Under the pieces are notes generated by a model that saw nothing but the letters and a program-made list of their open reading frames with translations, was not told where the DNA came from and did not search any database. From assembly GCA_003165615.1 (NCBI GenBank), contig PLWR01000207.1, forward strand, positions 1 through 15,943: a DNA stretch of 15,943 nucleotides, written 5' to 3'. This DNA is from Acidobacteriota bacterium (lineage in GTDB: Bacteria; Acidobacteriota; Terriglobia; UBA7540). The translations under genes and the position numbers were made by a program. Positions 6,518 to 14,783 of this stretch are shown piece after piece (the stretch's first letter is position 1; the number at the start of each line of letters is the position of its first letter).

Positions 6518-6731
6518 TGTTGCTTGGCGTTATAAGACATTTAGAATCTGATTGTTACGTAAACCCATGGAAATACCGAAGAAGTGGACAGTTAGGCAGA
6601 GATTCGTGCCTTTGTTGCGTTTCACAACAGAACTTTTGGCCAAACCGCTGATTGATCCTCTAAGCTGCTGTGTTTTCTGTGGGTTGATTGGCTGTTGCAT
6701 AACGCAATTGGTGCCGTATAGAAATGCAACA
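6518..6731. promoter_or_regulatory. Recurring TGTTGC motifs upstream of the sigma-54 promoter, possible activator sites
   Basis: TGTTGC occurs at 6518-6523, 6613-6618 and 6693-6698, and inverted (GCAACA) at 6726-6731. Two copies are half of a dyad: TGTTG-N7-CAACA at 6613-6629 and TTGC-N5-GCAA at 6695-6707. They lie about 55-270 bp upstream of the predicted start near 6462, the range in which NtrC-type activators bind. The rest of the 6489-6861 stretch shows no convincing gene; an open frame of 98 codons at 6552-6848 lacks a ribosome binding site and any recognisable motif. Confidence 0.35.
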
Positions 6732-6793
6732 CATCGCTTCGAATCAGGTTTAAGCGACTGCCCCTGCTATGGCCTTAGTCCGGATTCTCAGGG

Positions 6794-6809
6794 CGCGATT
6801 GCAATCGCG
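6794..6809. promoter_or_regulatory. Perfect 16-bp palindrome CGCGATTGCAATCGCG
   Basis: The two 8-bp halves are exact complements with no loop. This suits binding of a dimeric protein better than an RNA hairpin. It lies 53 bp beyond the stop of the membrane glycosyltransferase gene and about 330 bp upstream of the sigma-54 start point. No coding sequence overlaps it. Confidence 0.5.
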
Positions 6810-6861
6810 GGGCTTGCGGCTGACTTCACAAAATGGTGCTTATCCTAACGCCGTACCCCAA

Positions 6862-8472
6862 TTAGCCACCCCATTGGATCACATCGGCGGGCAGTCGAGT
6901 GGAGAAATCTGTGAGGCACTCGCTAAGGTGTTGGGCCTCAGCGGGGTCCACGGCGTAAAACGAAACCGTATCTGTGCCGCAGATGATGTTGTTCTGAATG
7001 GTCCAACGGCCAACTCGAACCCATGCTCGCGGCACTTTTCCGGGGAACCAACCATCGTAAATGATGGCGATGCGGGTCCCGGATTGTTTCGAAAGGCGGT
7101 CGACGTCGCCGACCTGATAGGTATGCTTCCTTCTTGCCGCTGCTACATCAAAGGTGGCCAGCCCCATTAAATCCAGGCAATGGATATCGGCCAGGAAATT
7201 GACCGCACCGATGTCATTCAGCGCCACAGTGGAATTCTGATAGTACTGGCGGACAAACAATCCCATCTGGTACTGCTGCTGGAAGATGTTCGTGGTGCAC
7301 TGGGGAAGCAACCAAAGCAGCCGTCCACCCTTAATGGCCAGAGGGAAGAAAAGCAGCAGACCCAGAGCGCCGCAGGCGACGTTTCTGGGAACCATCCATG
7401 TTCCGCGCGACAGCAGCGATAGGTCACGGGGCGCGACCACGGGCAGTTGCAGGGCCAGGAAGAGAATCGCCAAGGCGCACCAGTAGGCATCGTAGCGGTA
7501 CAAGGGGCCGGCTCCCACAAATTCCAGGTGCGCGATCCCGGTCAAAAAGATGATGGTACCCATAATTTGCCGGCTTTCGCGGGCCCCGCTCCCTTTCCCG
7601 CTGGCCATGATATACATCACCAGCACGCAAACCAGGAGCACCAGCAAGTGCATGGCATCGCGAAGAGTGATATACATCGGATTCAGCAGGGAGAGGATGA
7701 GCATCACGGGGGAATGGAAGTCCGGCAGGGAAGCCTTCAGCAGAACGGAAGTAGGAAACCAAAACCAACCCTTCGATACGGAAATGGTTCCATAGATAAG
7801 CCAGGGAAGAAATCCCAATGCGCCGAGCGCTAGGGCGTAAAACCATCGTCTGAAGATCAGCAGGAGTGCCGCGATGACAATGATCAGAAACATGCCTTCG
7901 AGTCGCACGCCGGTGACCAGCGGCGCCAGAATCAGCAGCCGAACCGAATCCCCGCGAGAGGTGCCGGGTGACTCACCGCTGATCAATCGCGCGGCAATAA
8001 AAACAGCGAGCATGGAGACCAATGTTTGCAGGGGCGGTTCCATACCGGAGAGAATGAGGGTGGGCAACGGCACGAGGAAGGTAATTCCCAGCATAGCCGC
8101 GAATTTCACCGCGGCCGGCGTCTTGTACCAGGAAAGGATGGCGTGAGCGGCCACTAGAATGAGGATGGCGAAGACCAGGTTCCAAACCAGGGGAGCAAGC
8201 TCGTTCGCTCCCCCCAGGTAATAGGTGAGGCTCAAAAGGAGTGTCCACAATGGCGGCGACGAACAGGATGTGAAGCCATAGTGGGTAATGCCCCAAACGC
8301 CGTATTGTGCGAAATTTCGGGCCATCACCATGCCGATGTAGGCGTCATCACACGCGTACACCAGAAACCCATGGTTTTGGCTCATGGAAATGCTTACGGT
8401 CAGCCAGACAATCAGCAGCAAGATAACGACAGACGCGTAAAGTGGCCAGTTCTGGAGGAAGGAAGTTTTCAA
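6862..8472 (-). CDS. GT-C-type polytopic membrane glycosyltransferase-like protein
   Basis: This protein of about 536 residues has roughly ten or more membrane helices, followed by a soluble C-terminal segment of about 130 residues. After the first helix comes YACDDAYIGMVMARNFAQYG, where the DD pair (residues 42-43) followed by a RN and a G is the catalytic-loop signature of the GT-C fold. This fold is found in ArnT, protein mannosyltransferases and arabinofuranosyltransferases that use lipid-phosphate-linked sugars (known). GMEPPL and the C-terminal DLMGLA segment resemble the same group. The likely role is sugar transfer to an extracytoplasmic glycan or lipid; donor and acceptor cannot be told. 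I chose a TTG start at 8472 because GGAG lies 6 nt upstream. A longer GTG start at 8517 has no ribosome binding site. It stands alone on the minus strand, divergent from the next gene. Confidence 0.82.
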   Translation of the reverse strand: MKTSFLQNWPLYASVVILLLIVWLTVSISMSQNHGFLVYACDDAYIGMVMARNFAQYGVWGITHYGFTSCSSPPLWTLLLSLTYYLGGANELAPLVWNLVFAILILVAAHAILSWYKTPAAVKFAAMLGITFLVPLPTLILSGMEPPLQTLVSMLAVFIAARLISGESPGTSRGDSVRLLILAPLVTGVRLEGMFLIIVIAALLLIFRRWFYALALGALGFLPWLIYGTISVSKGWFWFPTSVLLKASLPDFHSPVMLILSLLNPMYITLRDAMHLLVLLVCVLVMYIMASGKGSGARESRQIMGTIIFLTGIAHLEFVGAGPLYRYDAYWCALAILFLALQLPVVAPRDLSLLSRGTWMVPRNVACGALGLLLFFPLAIKGGRLLWLLPQCTTNIFQQQYQMGLFVRQYYQNSTVALNDIGAVNFLADIHCLDLMGLATFDVAAARRKHTYQVGDVDRLSKQSGTRIAIIYDGWFPGKVPRAWVRVGRWTIQNNIICGTDTVSFYAVDPAEAQHLSECLTDFSTRLPADVIQWGG

Positions 8473-8570
8473 TGAAAGCTCCGTGCTACAAGTAAATCGA
8501 GGGGTAATATACACCAAGCTGGCGAGTGCACGCTAGGATCCCAATGTACAGTGGGCCCCCGTGCGCACGT

Positions 8571-8607
8571 GGGTCAGCTTGATGTAGAGGCGGCTTTACG
8601 CCGACCC
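8571..8607. repeat. Imperfect hairpin in the divergent intergenic region
   Basis: GGGTC (8571-8575) pairs with GACCC (8603-8607), and inside it GGCG (8589-8592) pairs with CGCC (8599-8602), with an uneven internal loop. It lies between two divergent genes and about 38 bp before the plus-strand start. It may be a repeat or an operator; function not supported further. Confidence 0.35.
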
Positions 8608-8645
8608 TTGGGGGCAATGATTCGATGATGAATGAGGGGGGATTC

Positions 8646-10628
8646 ATGAAAATGGCGCGAAGAGAGTTTGTGGAGCTGTTGGGCGCTTCCGTGGCGTCGT
8701 TGTCGGTTGGCAATCTTGGTTTGGGGGCTGATTCGCCCGAAGGTCCGGAAGCCCTGGAGAAGGGTGAATGGCGACTGACGGTGGCGCCCACCGGGGACAT
8801 TACCTCTCTCACGGATGGCAAACTGGAGCTGGTCAACGGCAATCTGGGTGACAATCATCCCCGCGTGCTGATGCCGGGCAAAGCGCTTTACGAGTGCAAC
8901 CGGCCAGTGAGCGTGCGGCGCGACGGCGCGAAGATGATTTTCCATTATGCCTTCGCCGAGCGTCATACCTTCACGGTGGATTACGAAGTGGAGCTCATCG
9001 ATCTCCAGGACCGCACGGCGGCGCTGCGGCAGAACATCAAAATCAACGCTCCGGAAAAGATTAGCGACAGCGTCAAGCTGGTGCTGCCGCGCAACATCCA
9101 ATTGCCTGGTGACGGCCGGAAGGTTTTTGTTCCGCTGAAGAACGGTGTGGGACGGCGCAAGCCCATCGGTGGCCTCGAAAACGATGATGAGTACCTCTTC
9201 CGCTTTGCCGGGACCTATGAGGGCGGGCGGCCGCAAATGCTGGCCATCCCCATGCTCGATGAGTACGCGGACCAGACCGATTTGCACCTGACCCTCTGCG
9301 CTGATCCCTACTTCACCTCGTACATCACCTTCCCCTGTCAGGAGAAGATCGGCCAGTTTCATTGCATCTACCTGGGCAATGTCGGTTTGAAGGCGGAGGA
9401 ACGAACCCTCTACACCGGTCTGCACCGCGGCGACGCCAAAACGGCAATGCGGGTCTTCTATGCCACGGCGCTGGCGGACATCCGTCCCGGTCCGGACTGG
9501 CTGCACTCGGTGTCAATGATCGACTACGACTACCTGAGCAAGAACGGGCGCGGCTGGTTTGCCGACATCGACAAGCTCACGCAGGTGATCAGGCCGGAGG
9601 ATCGCAGCAAGGTCTTCCTGGCATTACATGCGTGGTATGACCTGGTTGGGCGATATACCTACGATCATAGTACCCACGCACTCGATAAGAATTGGATTTC
9701 CCTTCCCAGCGCGCGGGATAAGGATGTGCAGCGATGGGGCGATGCTCCGGAAGCCTGGAATGATTGGTATTGGCACAAGCGGGCGATGGTGAACCTGCAG
9801 CCGGTGGAGATGTCCATTGCCGAGGTACACCGCCGCATCAAATACGCCAAGGACCGGGGCTTTCGCGTGGGCATGTATTTTTCCGATGGCCTTTCCTCGT
9901 GCGATCGCGGCAAGGAACTGGCTGATCCCAGCACGGTTCTGCACTGGGGCGGCTGGCACGGGCCGGATACCAAGGGGAAAACCTATCAACAGTCGCCCTT
10001 GCATTCCGGCGTGCGGGATTTCTTCAAGGGATACCTGCAAGCGCTGATGGGCGAGTACGGGCGCGAGGTGGATGGCTTCATCATGGATGAAACCTTCTTT
10101 GTCGACCCCGGCGATCTGGGCGCGGAAGCGTGTCCGGGATACGCCGACCGCGCCATGATGACCCTGGTGAAGGAATTGGCGGCGATCGTCGTGGGCGCCA
10201 ATCCCCAAATGGCGTTCTTCGCTTCCGACGTCATCGGGGTGCGCACCTGGATTCACAAAGCTCCCTACGCTCTGATGGCTCACGCCACCTATCAGGATTC
10301 CGGAAGCCGCCCCGAGGCGTGGTCGTACGGACTCTTTCCGAACTTCAGAAATACTCTGTGGTCGTGCAATTGGGCGCCGGTCAGCAATTTTCGGTATACG
10401 AAATACGGCGTCGAGACGTTTGACACCCCCGTGACCATTTCCAATGGCTGCGCGGGTGACGACACGGGAATTTCCGAGGTCAGCCCCCAGATCCTCCAGG
10501 CCATGCTCGACCTCTTTGAGAAACGCAAGACCCGGCGAATGGACATCGGCTGGATCGAGGAGAATCAGGGGAATCCCACGTACCAGGGCAGGGAAGTCAA
10601 ATATAAAGGGTGCCTGTGGTCGGAATGA
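8646..10628 (+). CDS. Tat-exported TIM-barrel glycoside-hydrolase-like protein, family not recognised
   Basis: This is a 660-residue secreted protein. The N-terminus (ARREFVELLGASVASLSVG) is a twin-arginine signal: RR, then x-F, then a mild hydrophobic stretch. Residues about 40-280 are beta-rich and resemble the N-terminal sandwich of many glycosidases. From about 285 the pattern fits a TIM barrel: MIDYDYLSKNGRGW, KVFLALHAWYD (323-332), AKDRGFRVGMYFSDG (401-415) and VDGFIMDETFF (475-485). D481 and E482 in the last are likely catalytic or substrate-binding residues, in the position seen in alpha-galactosidase-like and GH31/GH36-like barrels (inference). The aromatic-rich WNDWYWHKR segment could bind sugar. 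The ATG at 8646 follows GAGGGGGG closely; an upstream ATG pair at 8625 would bury the signal. The substrate is unknown. It faces away from the glycosyltransferase gene. Confidence 0.8.
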   Translation: MKMARREFVELLGASVASLSVGNLGLGADSPEGPEALEKGEWRLTVAPTGDITSLTDGKLELVNGNLGDNHPRVLMPGKALYECNRPVSVRRDGAKMIFHYAFAERHTFTVDYEVELIDLQDRTAALRQNIKINAPEKISDSVKLVLPRNIQLPGDGRKVFVPLKNGVGRRKPIGGLENDDEYLFRFAGTYEGGRPQMLAIPMLDEYADQTDLHLTLCADPYFTSYITFPCQEKIGQFHCIYLGNVGLKAEERTLYTGLHRGDAKTAMRVFYATALADIRPGPDWLHSVSMIDYDYLSKNGRGWFADIDKLTQVIRPEDRSKVFLALHAWYDLVGRYTYDHSTHALDKNWISLPSARDKDVQRWGDAPEAWNDWYWHKRAMVNLQPVEMSIAEVHRRIKYAKDRGFRVGMYFSDGLSSCDRGKELADPSTVLHWGGWHGPDTKGKTYQQSPLHSGVRDFFKGYLQALMGEYGREVDGFIMDETFFVDPGDLGAEACPGYADRAMMTLVKELAAIVVGANPQMAFFASDVIGVRTWIHKAPYALMAHATYQDSGSRPEAWSYGLFPNFRNTLWSCNWAPVSNFRYTKYGVETFDTPVTISNGCAGDDTGISEVSPQILQAMLDLFEKRKTRRMDIGWIEENQGNPTYQGREVKYKGCLWSE

Positions 10629-10703
10629 CAGTAAAGGCGCTCTGGGGGATCGGCGCGAGCGTGTGGTGCGGGGTCTTTATTAGTTCCATCGGGCCTGGAC
10701 AAA

Positions 10704-10752
10704 ACCTTGATGGGGCTCGACACAGGGCTGGAAAACCTTCGCGAATCAAGGT
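10704..10752. repeat. 8-bp inverted repeat ACCTTGAT/ATCAAGGT upstream of the PilZ gene
   Basis: Exact halves at 10704-10711 and 10745-10752 are separated by 33 bp. They lie 47 bp before the PilZ-protein start, in the 170-bp gap after the glycosidase-like gene. They could be paired operator half-sites or a weak RNA stem. No strong -35/-10 pair was recognised here. Confidence 0.35.
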
Positions 10753-10798
10753 AAGATTTTATCATTACGAGCGCCAGTCACTTCGGGAGGACAGATTC

Positions 10799-11299
10799 AT
10801 GGTGGAGTTTCAATCCCGGCGGAGTTGCCGGATCGCGATGTCGGTCCCTATCCGCGTTTTCGGCGTTGATTTTCGCGGCCGTGACTTTAGCGAGGAGGCG
10901 CACACGGTCATCGTAAACCTCCATGGGGCCAAGATTCGCTTGTCACATCAACTGCTGCCGGATTCGGAAATTCGACTGGTCAGCCATCCGACGGGGCAGG
11001 ATTCGGTTTTTCGGGTCGTGTCAAAATTGCAGAGCGCGGAACTGAAGTTTACTTACTGGGGTGTGGAGAATCTGGACCCGGGAAAGAATATCTGGGGCGT
11101 GGACATTCCGGAAATCCTGCCCGGGGATCAATTGAAAGTGCGGGTGATGCTCGAATGCCCCATCTGCTCCGCCCGCGAGTCCTTGCGCGCGGATGAAATC
11201 CTGCTGGCGGCGCTTCAGGAAAAAGGCGGGGTGACCCGCACCTGCAAAGTGTGCAAGTCCACTGACCTTTGGGAGCTTCTGCCCTTCCAGCCGGTTTAG
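10799..11299 (+). CDS. PilZ-domain-like protein with C-terminal CxxC...CxxC zinc-ribbon-type segment
   Basis: This 166-residue cytoplasmic protein has a PilZ-like beta-barrel at about 5-115. It opens with RRSCR (R7 and R11 make the RxxxR c-di-GMP motif). The second PilZ motif, (D/N)xSxxG, is present only in weakened form as IVNLHG (I38, N40, G43), so c-di-GMP binding is doubtful. The C-terminus holds CPIC (120-123) and CKVC (149-152), a spacing that fits a small zinc ribbon; the intervening DEILLAALQ is helical. PilZ proteins of this general layout are familiar from Acidobacteriota (recollection, not tested). The ATG at 10799 has GGGAGGA 7 nt upstream; an upstream start at 10610 overlaps the preceding gene and lacks a site. 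It may act in c-di-GMP signalling or as a protein-binding adaptor. Confidence 0.78.
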   Translation: MVEFQSRRSCRIAMSVPIRVFGVDFRGRDFSEEAHTVIVNLHGAKIRLSHQLLPDSEIRLVSHPTGQDSVFRVVSKLQSAELKFTYWGVENLDPGKNIWGVDIPEILPGDQLKVRVMLECPICSARESLRADEILLAALQEKGGVTRTCKVCKSTDLWELLPFQPV

Positions 11300-11419
11300 T
11301 CAGGATTTCTCACCACGGGCGTGGAACGGCGGGGTTTTGGAATAGTAGGCGGAAGGCAGCAAGCGCTTTTTGCGAGCCCCACCAGTGTTTATGCAATCGG
11401 GCGGCCGTCCGTGGCTGCT

Positions 11420-11743
11420 CTACTGCTCGCGGTAGCCCATTATTTCCGTCACCACACCTCGGAGCACCCGGCCTTTTTGCGGCGCCCTCTTGTCGATCCG
11501 TGAAGCATACTCGATGCGCTTCACCATCAGCCGATACTTTTGGAATTCGCATTCCTCCGGCAGCATCAGGAGTTCGCTGTCATTGATCTCGGCAAAGTGT
11601 ATCTCCCGGTCATTCACGCGAACTTCCGGCTCCACCACGCGCGCCACGACTTTGCCATCCTGGTAGATGGCGTCTTCTTCGTATTTCACCGCCTGCCCGG
11701 CCAGGGCGGTTGCGGACTCTGGGGATTTGGTTTCTTCGCTCAC
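11420..11743 (-). CDS. Small acidic hypothetical protein, 107 residues
   Basis: I do not recognise the family. The protein is soluble, has no signal or membrane segment, and is rich in Glu, Val and Arg. The middle (AIYQDGKVVARVVEPEVRVN) reads as beta hairpins. The C-terminal half (KYRLMVKRIEYASRIDKR) is basic and helical. The start is a GTG at 11743; AAGGAG lies 13 nt upstream, which is longer than usual, and no better in-frame start exists. It is convergent with the PilZ gene across 120 bp. Residue composition looks coding rather than accidental, but the evidence is modest. Confidence 0.6.
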   Translation of the reverse strand: MSEETKSPESATALAGQAVKYEEDAIYQDGKVVARVVEPEVRVNDREIHFAEINDSELLMLPEECEFQKYRLMVKRIEYASRIDKRAPQKGRVLRGVVTEIMGYREQ

Positions 11744-11796
11744 GGTTTGGTATTTGCTCCTTCTGTGAATCGTTCTGCCTCGGGCAATCGTTGACG

Positions 11797-11973
11797 CCTC
11801 CGCGCCGGCACCGCATACGCTCGGGCGGAGGAGAAACTGCGCGTCAAACTGTTTTGCGTTGCGCCCTTCCTACTCAGGCAGATCTAAATCAATTCTTTAG
11901 GAAACTCGGCCCGCGGTCAAGGGATTTGAGCGAGGAACGACGGTCTGAACCGGCGCTCTCTATTCTGCCTGAG
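11797..11973. repeat. Two inverted repeats in the 270-bp gap before the large secreted protein's stop
   Basis: CCTCCGC (11797-11803) pairs with GCGGAGG (11825-11831) over a 21-nt loop. CTCAGGCAG (11873-11881) pairs exactly with CTGCCTGAG (11965-11973) over 83 nt. No gene or tRNA is supported between 11744 and 12015. One or both may help end transcription of the large minus-strand gene, but neither carries a U-tract. Confidence 0.4.
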
Positions 11974-12015
11974 CTACCGATCCCCTCACTCGACGTTACC
12001 GAAAGCATCCCGTGC

Positions 12016-14505
12016 TCACGACGTGTGCAGATCAGGCGAATAGAGCTTCTCCCACGGCACATGCTGCAAGTAAGGTTTGCCGGAGTGGAAATTGACGATA
12101 TTCCGCAGGGTTTGGTAAACGAGATCGAGTCCCAGGACGGCGCGCGCGTTAAGATGGTATAGAACCCCCAGGTCGGAAGGATGATCCATCATCTCAGAGT
12201 ATTCCCGGGTCGCCGCCTGCACCTGCCGGTTGGCTTCTCCTGCCTGGTCCAGCGCCGCAGTGAGCGCGGCCGTGAATTGTCCGTGCGAAACGCTGCCGCG
12301 ATCCTTAAAGGCTTTATCAAACGCCAGGTAGGCCTTGTGCAGCGTTACCAGCGCCTGGATGTAGTCGCGGTAGGATTGGGTTCGATTAATCATGTAGCGA
12401 AGCTCGTACTCTCCCTGGGGAGCGACGTCCGGCTGCGCCGCGTGCAGTTCATCCAGGGCTTTGTTTAAATGCTCGATGGTGCCCTGGAAGCGGGCAATTA
12501 CATCAGGGGCCGACCTGACGAAGGATGTCCACTCGGGAATGGTGGGGCCGCCGAAAGCGTTGGGCTGGAGGAAGTAACGGTGCGCAACGTAGACCTCCGG
12601 CAGCGAGGTGCAGCAATTCATCATCGTGTAGTAGTAGGGGTAGCGGTTGTATCCGCCGTATTCCTGATTGTCTTCCAGCGCCATGAAGGCGCGATACATG
12701 GCCGGTCCCGCTTTGGCGCCGAAGATGCGGTTGGAATAGTTGCGGTAAAACTCCTCCGGGCCCATCTGCGGTGACCATGCGGCCTCAGCCAGAAATGAGC
12801 TGTTGGTTTCGGTACCGCGCACGCGGTTCATCTGTCCGGCAAACCCCGTCAAACCGTTTTTCAGCCCGTCGGTAAAGATCTTGTCCTTCACGCTGAATTG
12901 CCGCACGTTGAATTGCATTCCCAGCATGTCAAAGTCATCGTCCACGCGCGGCTCAAGCGTTCGTTCCCGCTGCCCCATGCCACTGAAGATCTCCATTGGC
13001 AACCGTGTAGGCGTCCACACTCCACTGGATTCCATGTCGGTAAAGGGAACGTCCTGAGGCAGCAAAGTGTTGAACAAGGGCAGGGCATAGCCGCGACCAA
13101 TGCCCATCAGCCCGATTTTCGCCTTGGGCGCAATCGCGTCGCGCTGCTTCAGCAGATACTGAAAGAGGTCGAAATTGCCAAGGTTGGAGTCAACCACCTG
13201 GTCGGAATCCGGGGCAATGTCAATGACCCAGGGAAAGCGGTCCTCGCGCAGGCGGAAAAATTCAGGGCGCTTCTGGTTGAAGAAGTCACGGTGCTTCTCA
13301 TTGTTAAGATCCGGGTACATCTCGCCCACGTTCAGGAAGTATCCTTCCGCTTCCGGGTAGGTGTCGACCAGGGCTTTCAGCCGATTCACCTGGATCTCGC
13401 GGTTGACGGGGTCAAGGGGATGCACGAACGCCCCCATCAGATCGTTGAATGGCTGGCTGCCAATCTGTTCGCAGTACCGCGCCAGGTTGGGCGGCAAGGT
13501 GGCGAGTTCCACCGCCAGCCAAACCTTGATGCCTCTTTCACTGGCATGCCGGATGATCCGATGCAGCAGATCTTCCGCCACTTGGAAGGCCTGGTCCGGG
13601 GTCTCCACGTTTTGCATCTCGGGGGGTGCGATTCTTCTGCCCGGGAATCGTTCCTTGCCGATGGAGACGTCATCCGTGGTGCGGGAGCCAAATCCGCCGT
13701 GCGCCCACGTCAGATAGCCGCTCTCCTTGGTGGACATGTCGCCCATCCACTTGGACTCGCCCTTGTACCCATACTTCAGCCACGGCGTGAAGGGAAACCA
13801 CCAGAACTGGATGTAGTTGCACTTCATCTTGGCCATCTGATCGATCAGCCTGGCGTAATCTTCGGAGGAGAACATGGTCAGATTCTCGTACCCCGCATCT
13901 TGCAGAAGGAAACCTCGCCGCGACATGGCCGGTTCCATGCGCACGTCGAGAGGCGGTATCAGCAGTGGATCAACTGGTTTTGGAATGATGTCGCCGGTCA
14001 GCCGGAACGTTACTCCCAGCCGCTCAATCAGCTCATAAACGCCGTACATCGTGGCGGTGCCGTCATTTCCCGCCACCACCACCACGGCGCGGTTCCTGAG
14101 CCGCCCTGTTTTGATCAGAAACCCGTCAGGCTTGAGATTGCTGAAATTCATCCGGAGCGCCGCCGCTGCTTCTTTGGCCGTTTTGTTGACGTCTGTACCA
14201 CCCACCACGATCATTGCTTCCTCGATGGGCCGGGAGGCAACATCCGTAGCCGTGATGATCGTGACCTCAGCGCCGGATAGAGCCTTCAAATATTTCGCCA
14301 GCTCCGCCGCGGCAAATTGATAAGACTCCGTGGGCCGCTCGCCCAATACAATTGAGACCCGTGGGTGGCCGCCCGAGGCGACAAGAATTTGCCCCGGCGA
14401 ATTCAGCGGGGCAGCGTGCACATTTTGAATGCCGAAGATAGCGGTGAATAAGGCTGTGCAAAAAGCAAGTTTTTGCATTGTCTGACGATTAAAAGAATGA
14501 CCCAT
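12016..14505 (-). CDS. Secreted protein with GH67/GH20-type N-terminal domain, probable glycoside hydrolase
   Basis: This is an 829-residue protein with a Sec signal peptide ending near VHA-AP (about 31). Residues about 48-175 match the small alpha/beta domain that precedes the catalytic barrel in alpha-glucuronidases (GH67), GH20 and related enzymes. The marks are SYQFAAAELAKYLKALSG, IVVGGTDVN, and AGNDGTATMYGVYELIERLG. A barrel-like centre follows, with CNYIQFWWFPFTPW, RGIKVWLAVELATLPPN (324-340), and EGYFLNVGEMYPD (387-399), where E395 could be catalytic (inference). The C-terminal third is helical, resembling GH67/DUF4838-type tails (resemblance only). Aromatics are abundant, as in sugar-binding sites. 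The ATG at 14505 has GAGG 8 nt upstream. The upstream region includes the palindrome GTTTCGAAAC (14534-14543), a possible operator. The likely role is extracellular or periplasmic cleavage of a plant-type or uronic-acid glycan; the substrate is unproven. Confidence 0.8.
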   Translation of the reverse strand: MGHSFNRQTMQKLAFCTALFTAIFGIQNVHAAPLNSPGQILVASGGHPRVSIVLGERPTESYQFAAAELAKYLKALSGAEVTIITATDVASRPIEEAMIVVGGTDVNKTAKEAAAALRMNFSNLKPDGFLIKTGRLRNRAVVVVAGNDGTATMYGVYELIERLGVTFRLTGDIIPKPVDPLLIPPLDVRMEPAMSRRGFLLQDAGYENLTMFSSEDYARLIDQMAKMKCNYIQFWWFPFTPWLKYGYKGESKWMGDMSTKESGYLTWAHGGFGSRTTDDVSIGKERFPGRRIAPPEMQNVETPDQAFQVAEDLLHRIIRHASERGIKVWLAVELATLPPNLARYCEQIGSQPFNDLMGAFVHPLDPVNREIQVNRLKALVDTYPEAEGYFLNVGEMYPDLNNEKHRDFFNQKRPEFFRLREDRFPWVIDIAPDSDQVVDSNLGNFDLFQYLLKQRDAIAPKAKIGLMGIGRGYALPLFNTLLPQDVPFTDMESSGVWTPTRLPMEIFSGMGQRERTLEPRVDDDFDMLGMQFNVRQFSVKDKIFTDGLKNGLTGFAGQMNRVRGTETNSSFLAEAAWSPQMGPEEFYRNYSNRIFGAKAGPAMYRAFMALEDNQEYGGYNRYPYYYTMMNCCTSLPEVYVAHRYFLQPNAFGGPTIPEWTSFVRSAPDVIARFQGTIEHLNKALDELHAAQPDVAPQGEYELRYMINRTQSYRDYIQALVTLHKAYLAFDKAFKDRGSVSHGQFTAALTAALDQAGEANRQVQAATREYSEMMDHPSDLGVLYHLNARAVLGLDLVYQTLRNIVNFHSGKPYLQHVPWEKLYSPDLHTS

Positions 14506-14712
14506 GGCTATGACCTCGGTGGAATGTCTTATGGTTTCGAAACTCTAAAGAGAAACAAACATTCTGTCGAACACGCAGGTGATCGGCATGGACTCTAACA
14601 CGAATCCTCGCCAAACCTGAAAGGCACATCTTTGAGTGCGGCCTCGAAAGCACGGGTTTCTTACCACGCGGTTGGAAGGGCGGGACTCAACAGGCTGCGG
14701 AAAAACCGCTCA

Positions 14713-14773
14713 CCCTGTCATCCAGAGCCTTGACAGCCTTTCGGCTGCAAAATGCGGACTCAGAATGACAGGG
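14713..14773. repeat. REP-like inverted repeat (CCCTGTCAT...ATGACAGGG)
   Basis: Nine-base arms at 14713-14721 and 14765-14773 are exact complements. The interior includes CAGCCTTTCGGCTG (14734-14747), itself a small stem-loop of CAGCC/GGCTG. Elements built on CTGTCATNC...AATGACAG are common, dispersed intergenic repeats in several environmental bacterial phyla (recollection). This one lies in the 405-bp gap 14506-14910, where I see no gene. Confidence 0.7.
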
Positions 14774-14783
14774 CCATAAGTTC

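Noticed and set aside
6552..6848. Plus-strand open frame of 98 codons in the gap before the sigma-54 promoter
   Set aside because: It starts at a TTG without a ribosome binding site, has no family likeness, and ends in the region of the 16-bp palindrome. It is likely a chance frame.
8574..9506. Minus-strand open frame of 310 codons
   Set aside because: It is the shadow of the Tat-exported protein. It has no ribosome binding site or recognisable motifs, and the plus-strand protein has a clear leader and site.
11889..11990. tRNA-like stretch on the minus strand (GTAGCTCAGGCAG followed by GAGCGC-type sequence)
   Set aside because: The D-arm-like start is present, but the D-loop would be too long, no 5-bp anticodon stem with a 7-nt loop can be formed, and no matching T-arm or acceptor stem follows.
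12898..14280. Plus-strand open frame of 460 codons
   Set aside because: It mirrors the large secreted protein, is rich in His, Gln and Val as expected for an antisense reading, and has no recognisable domain.
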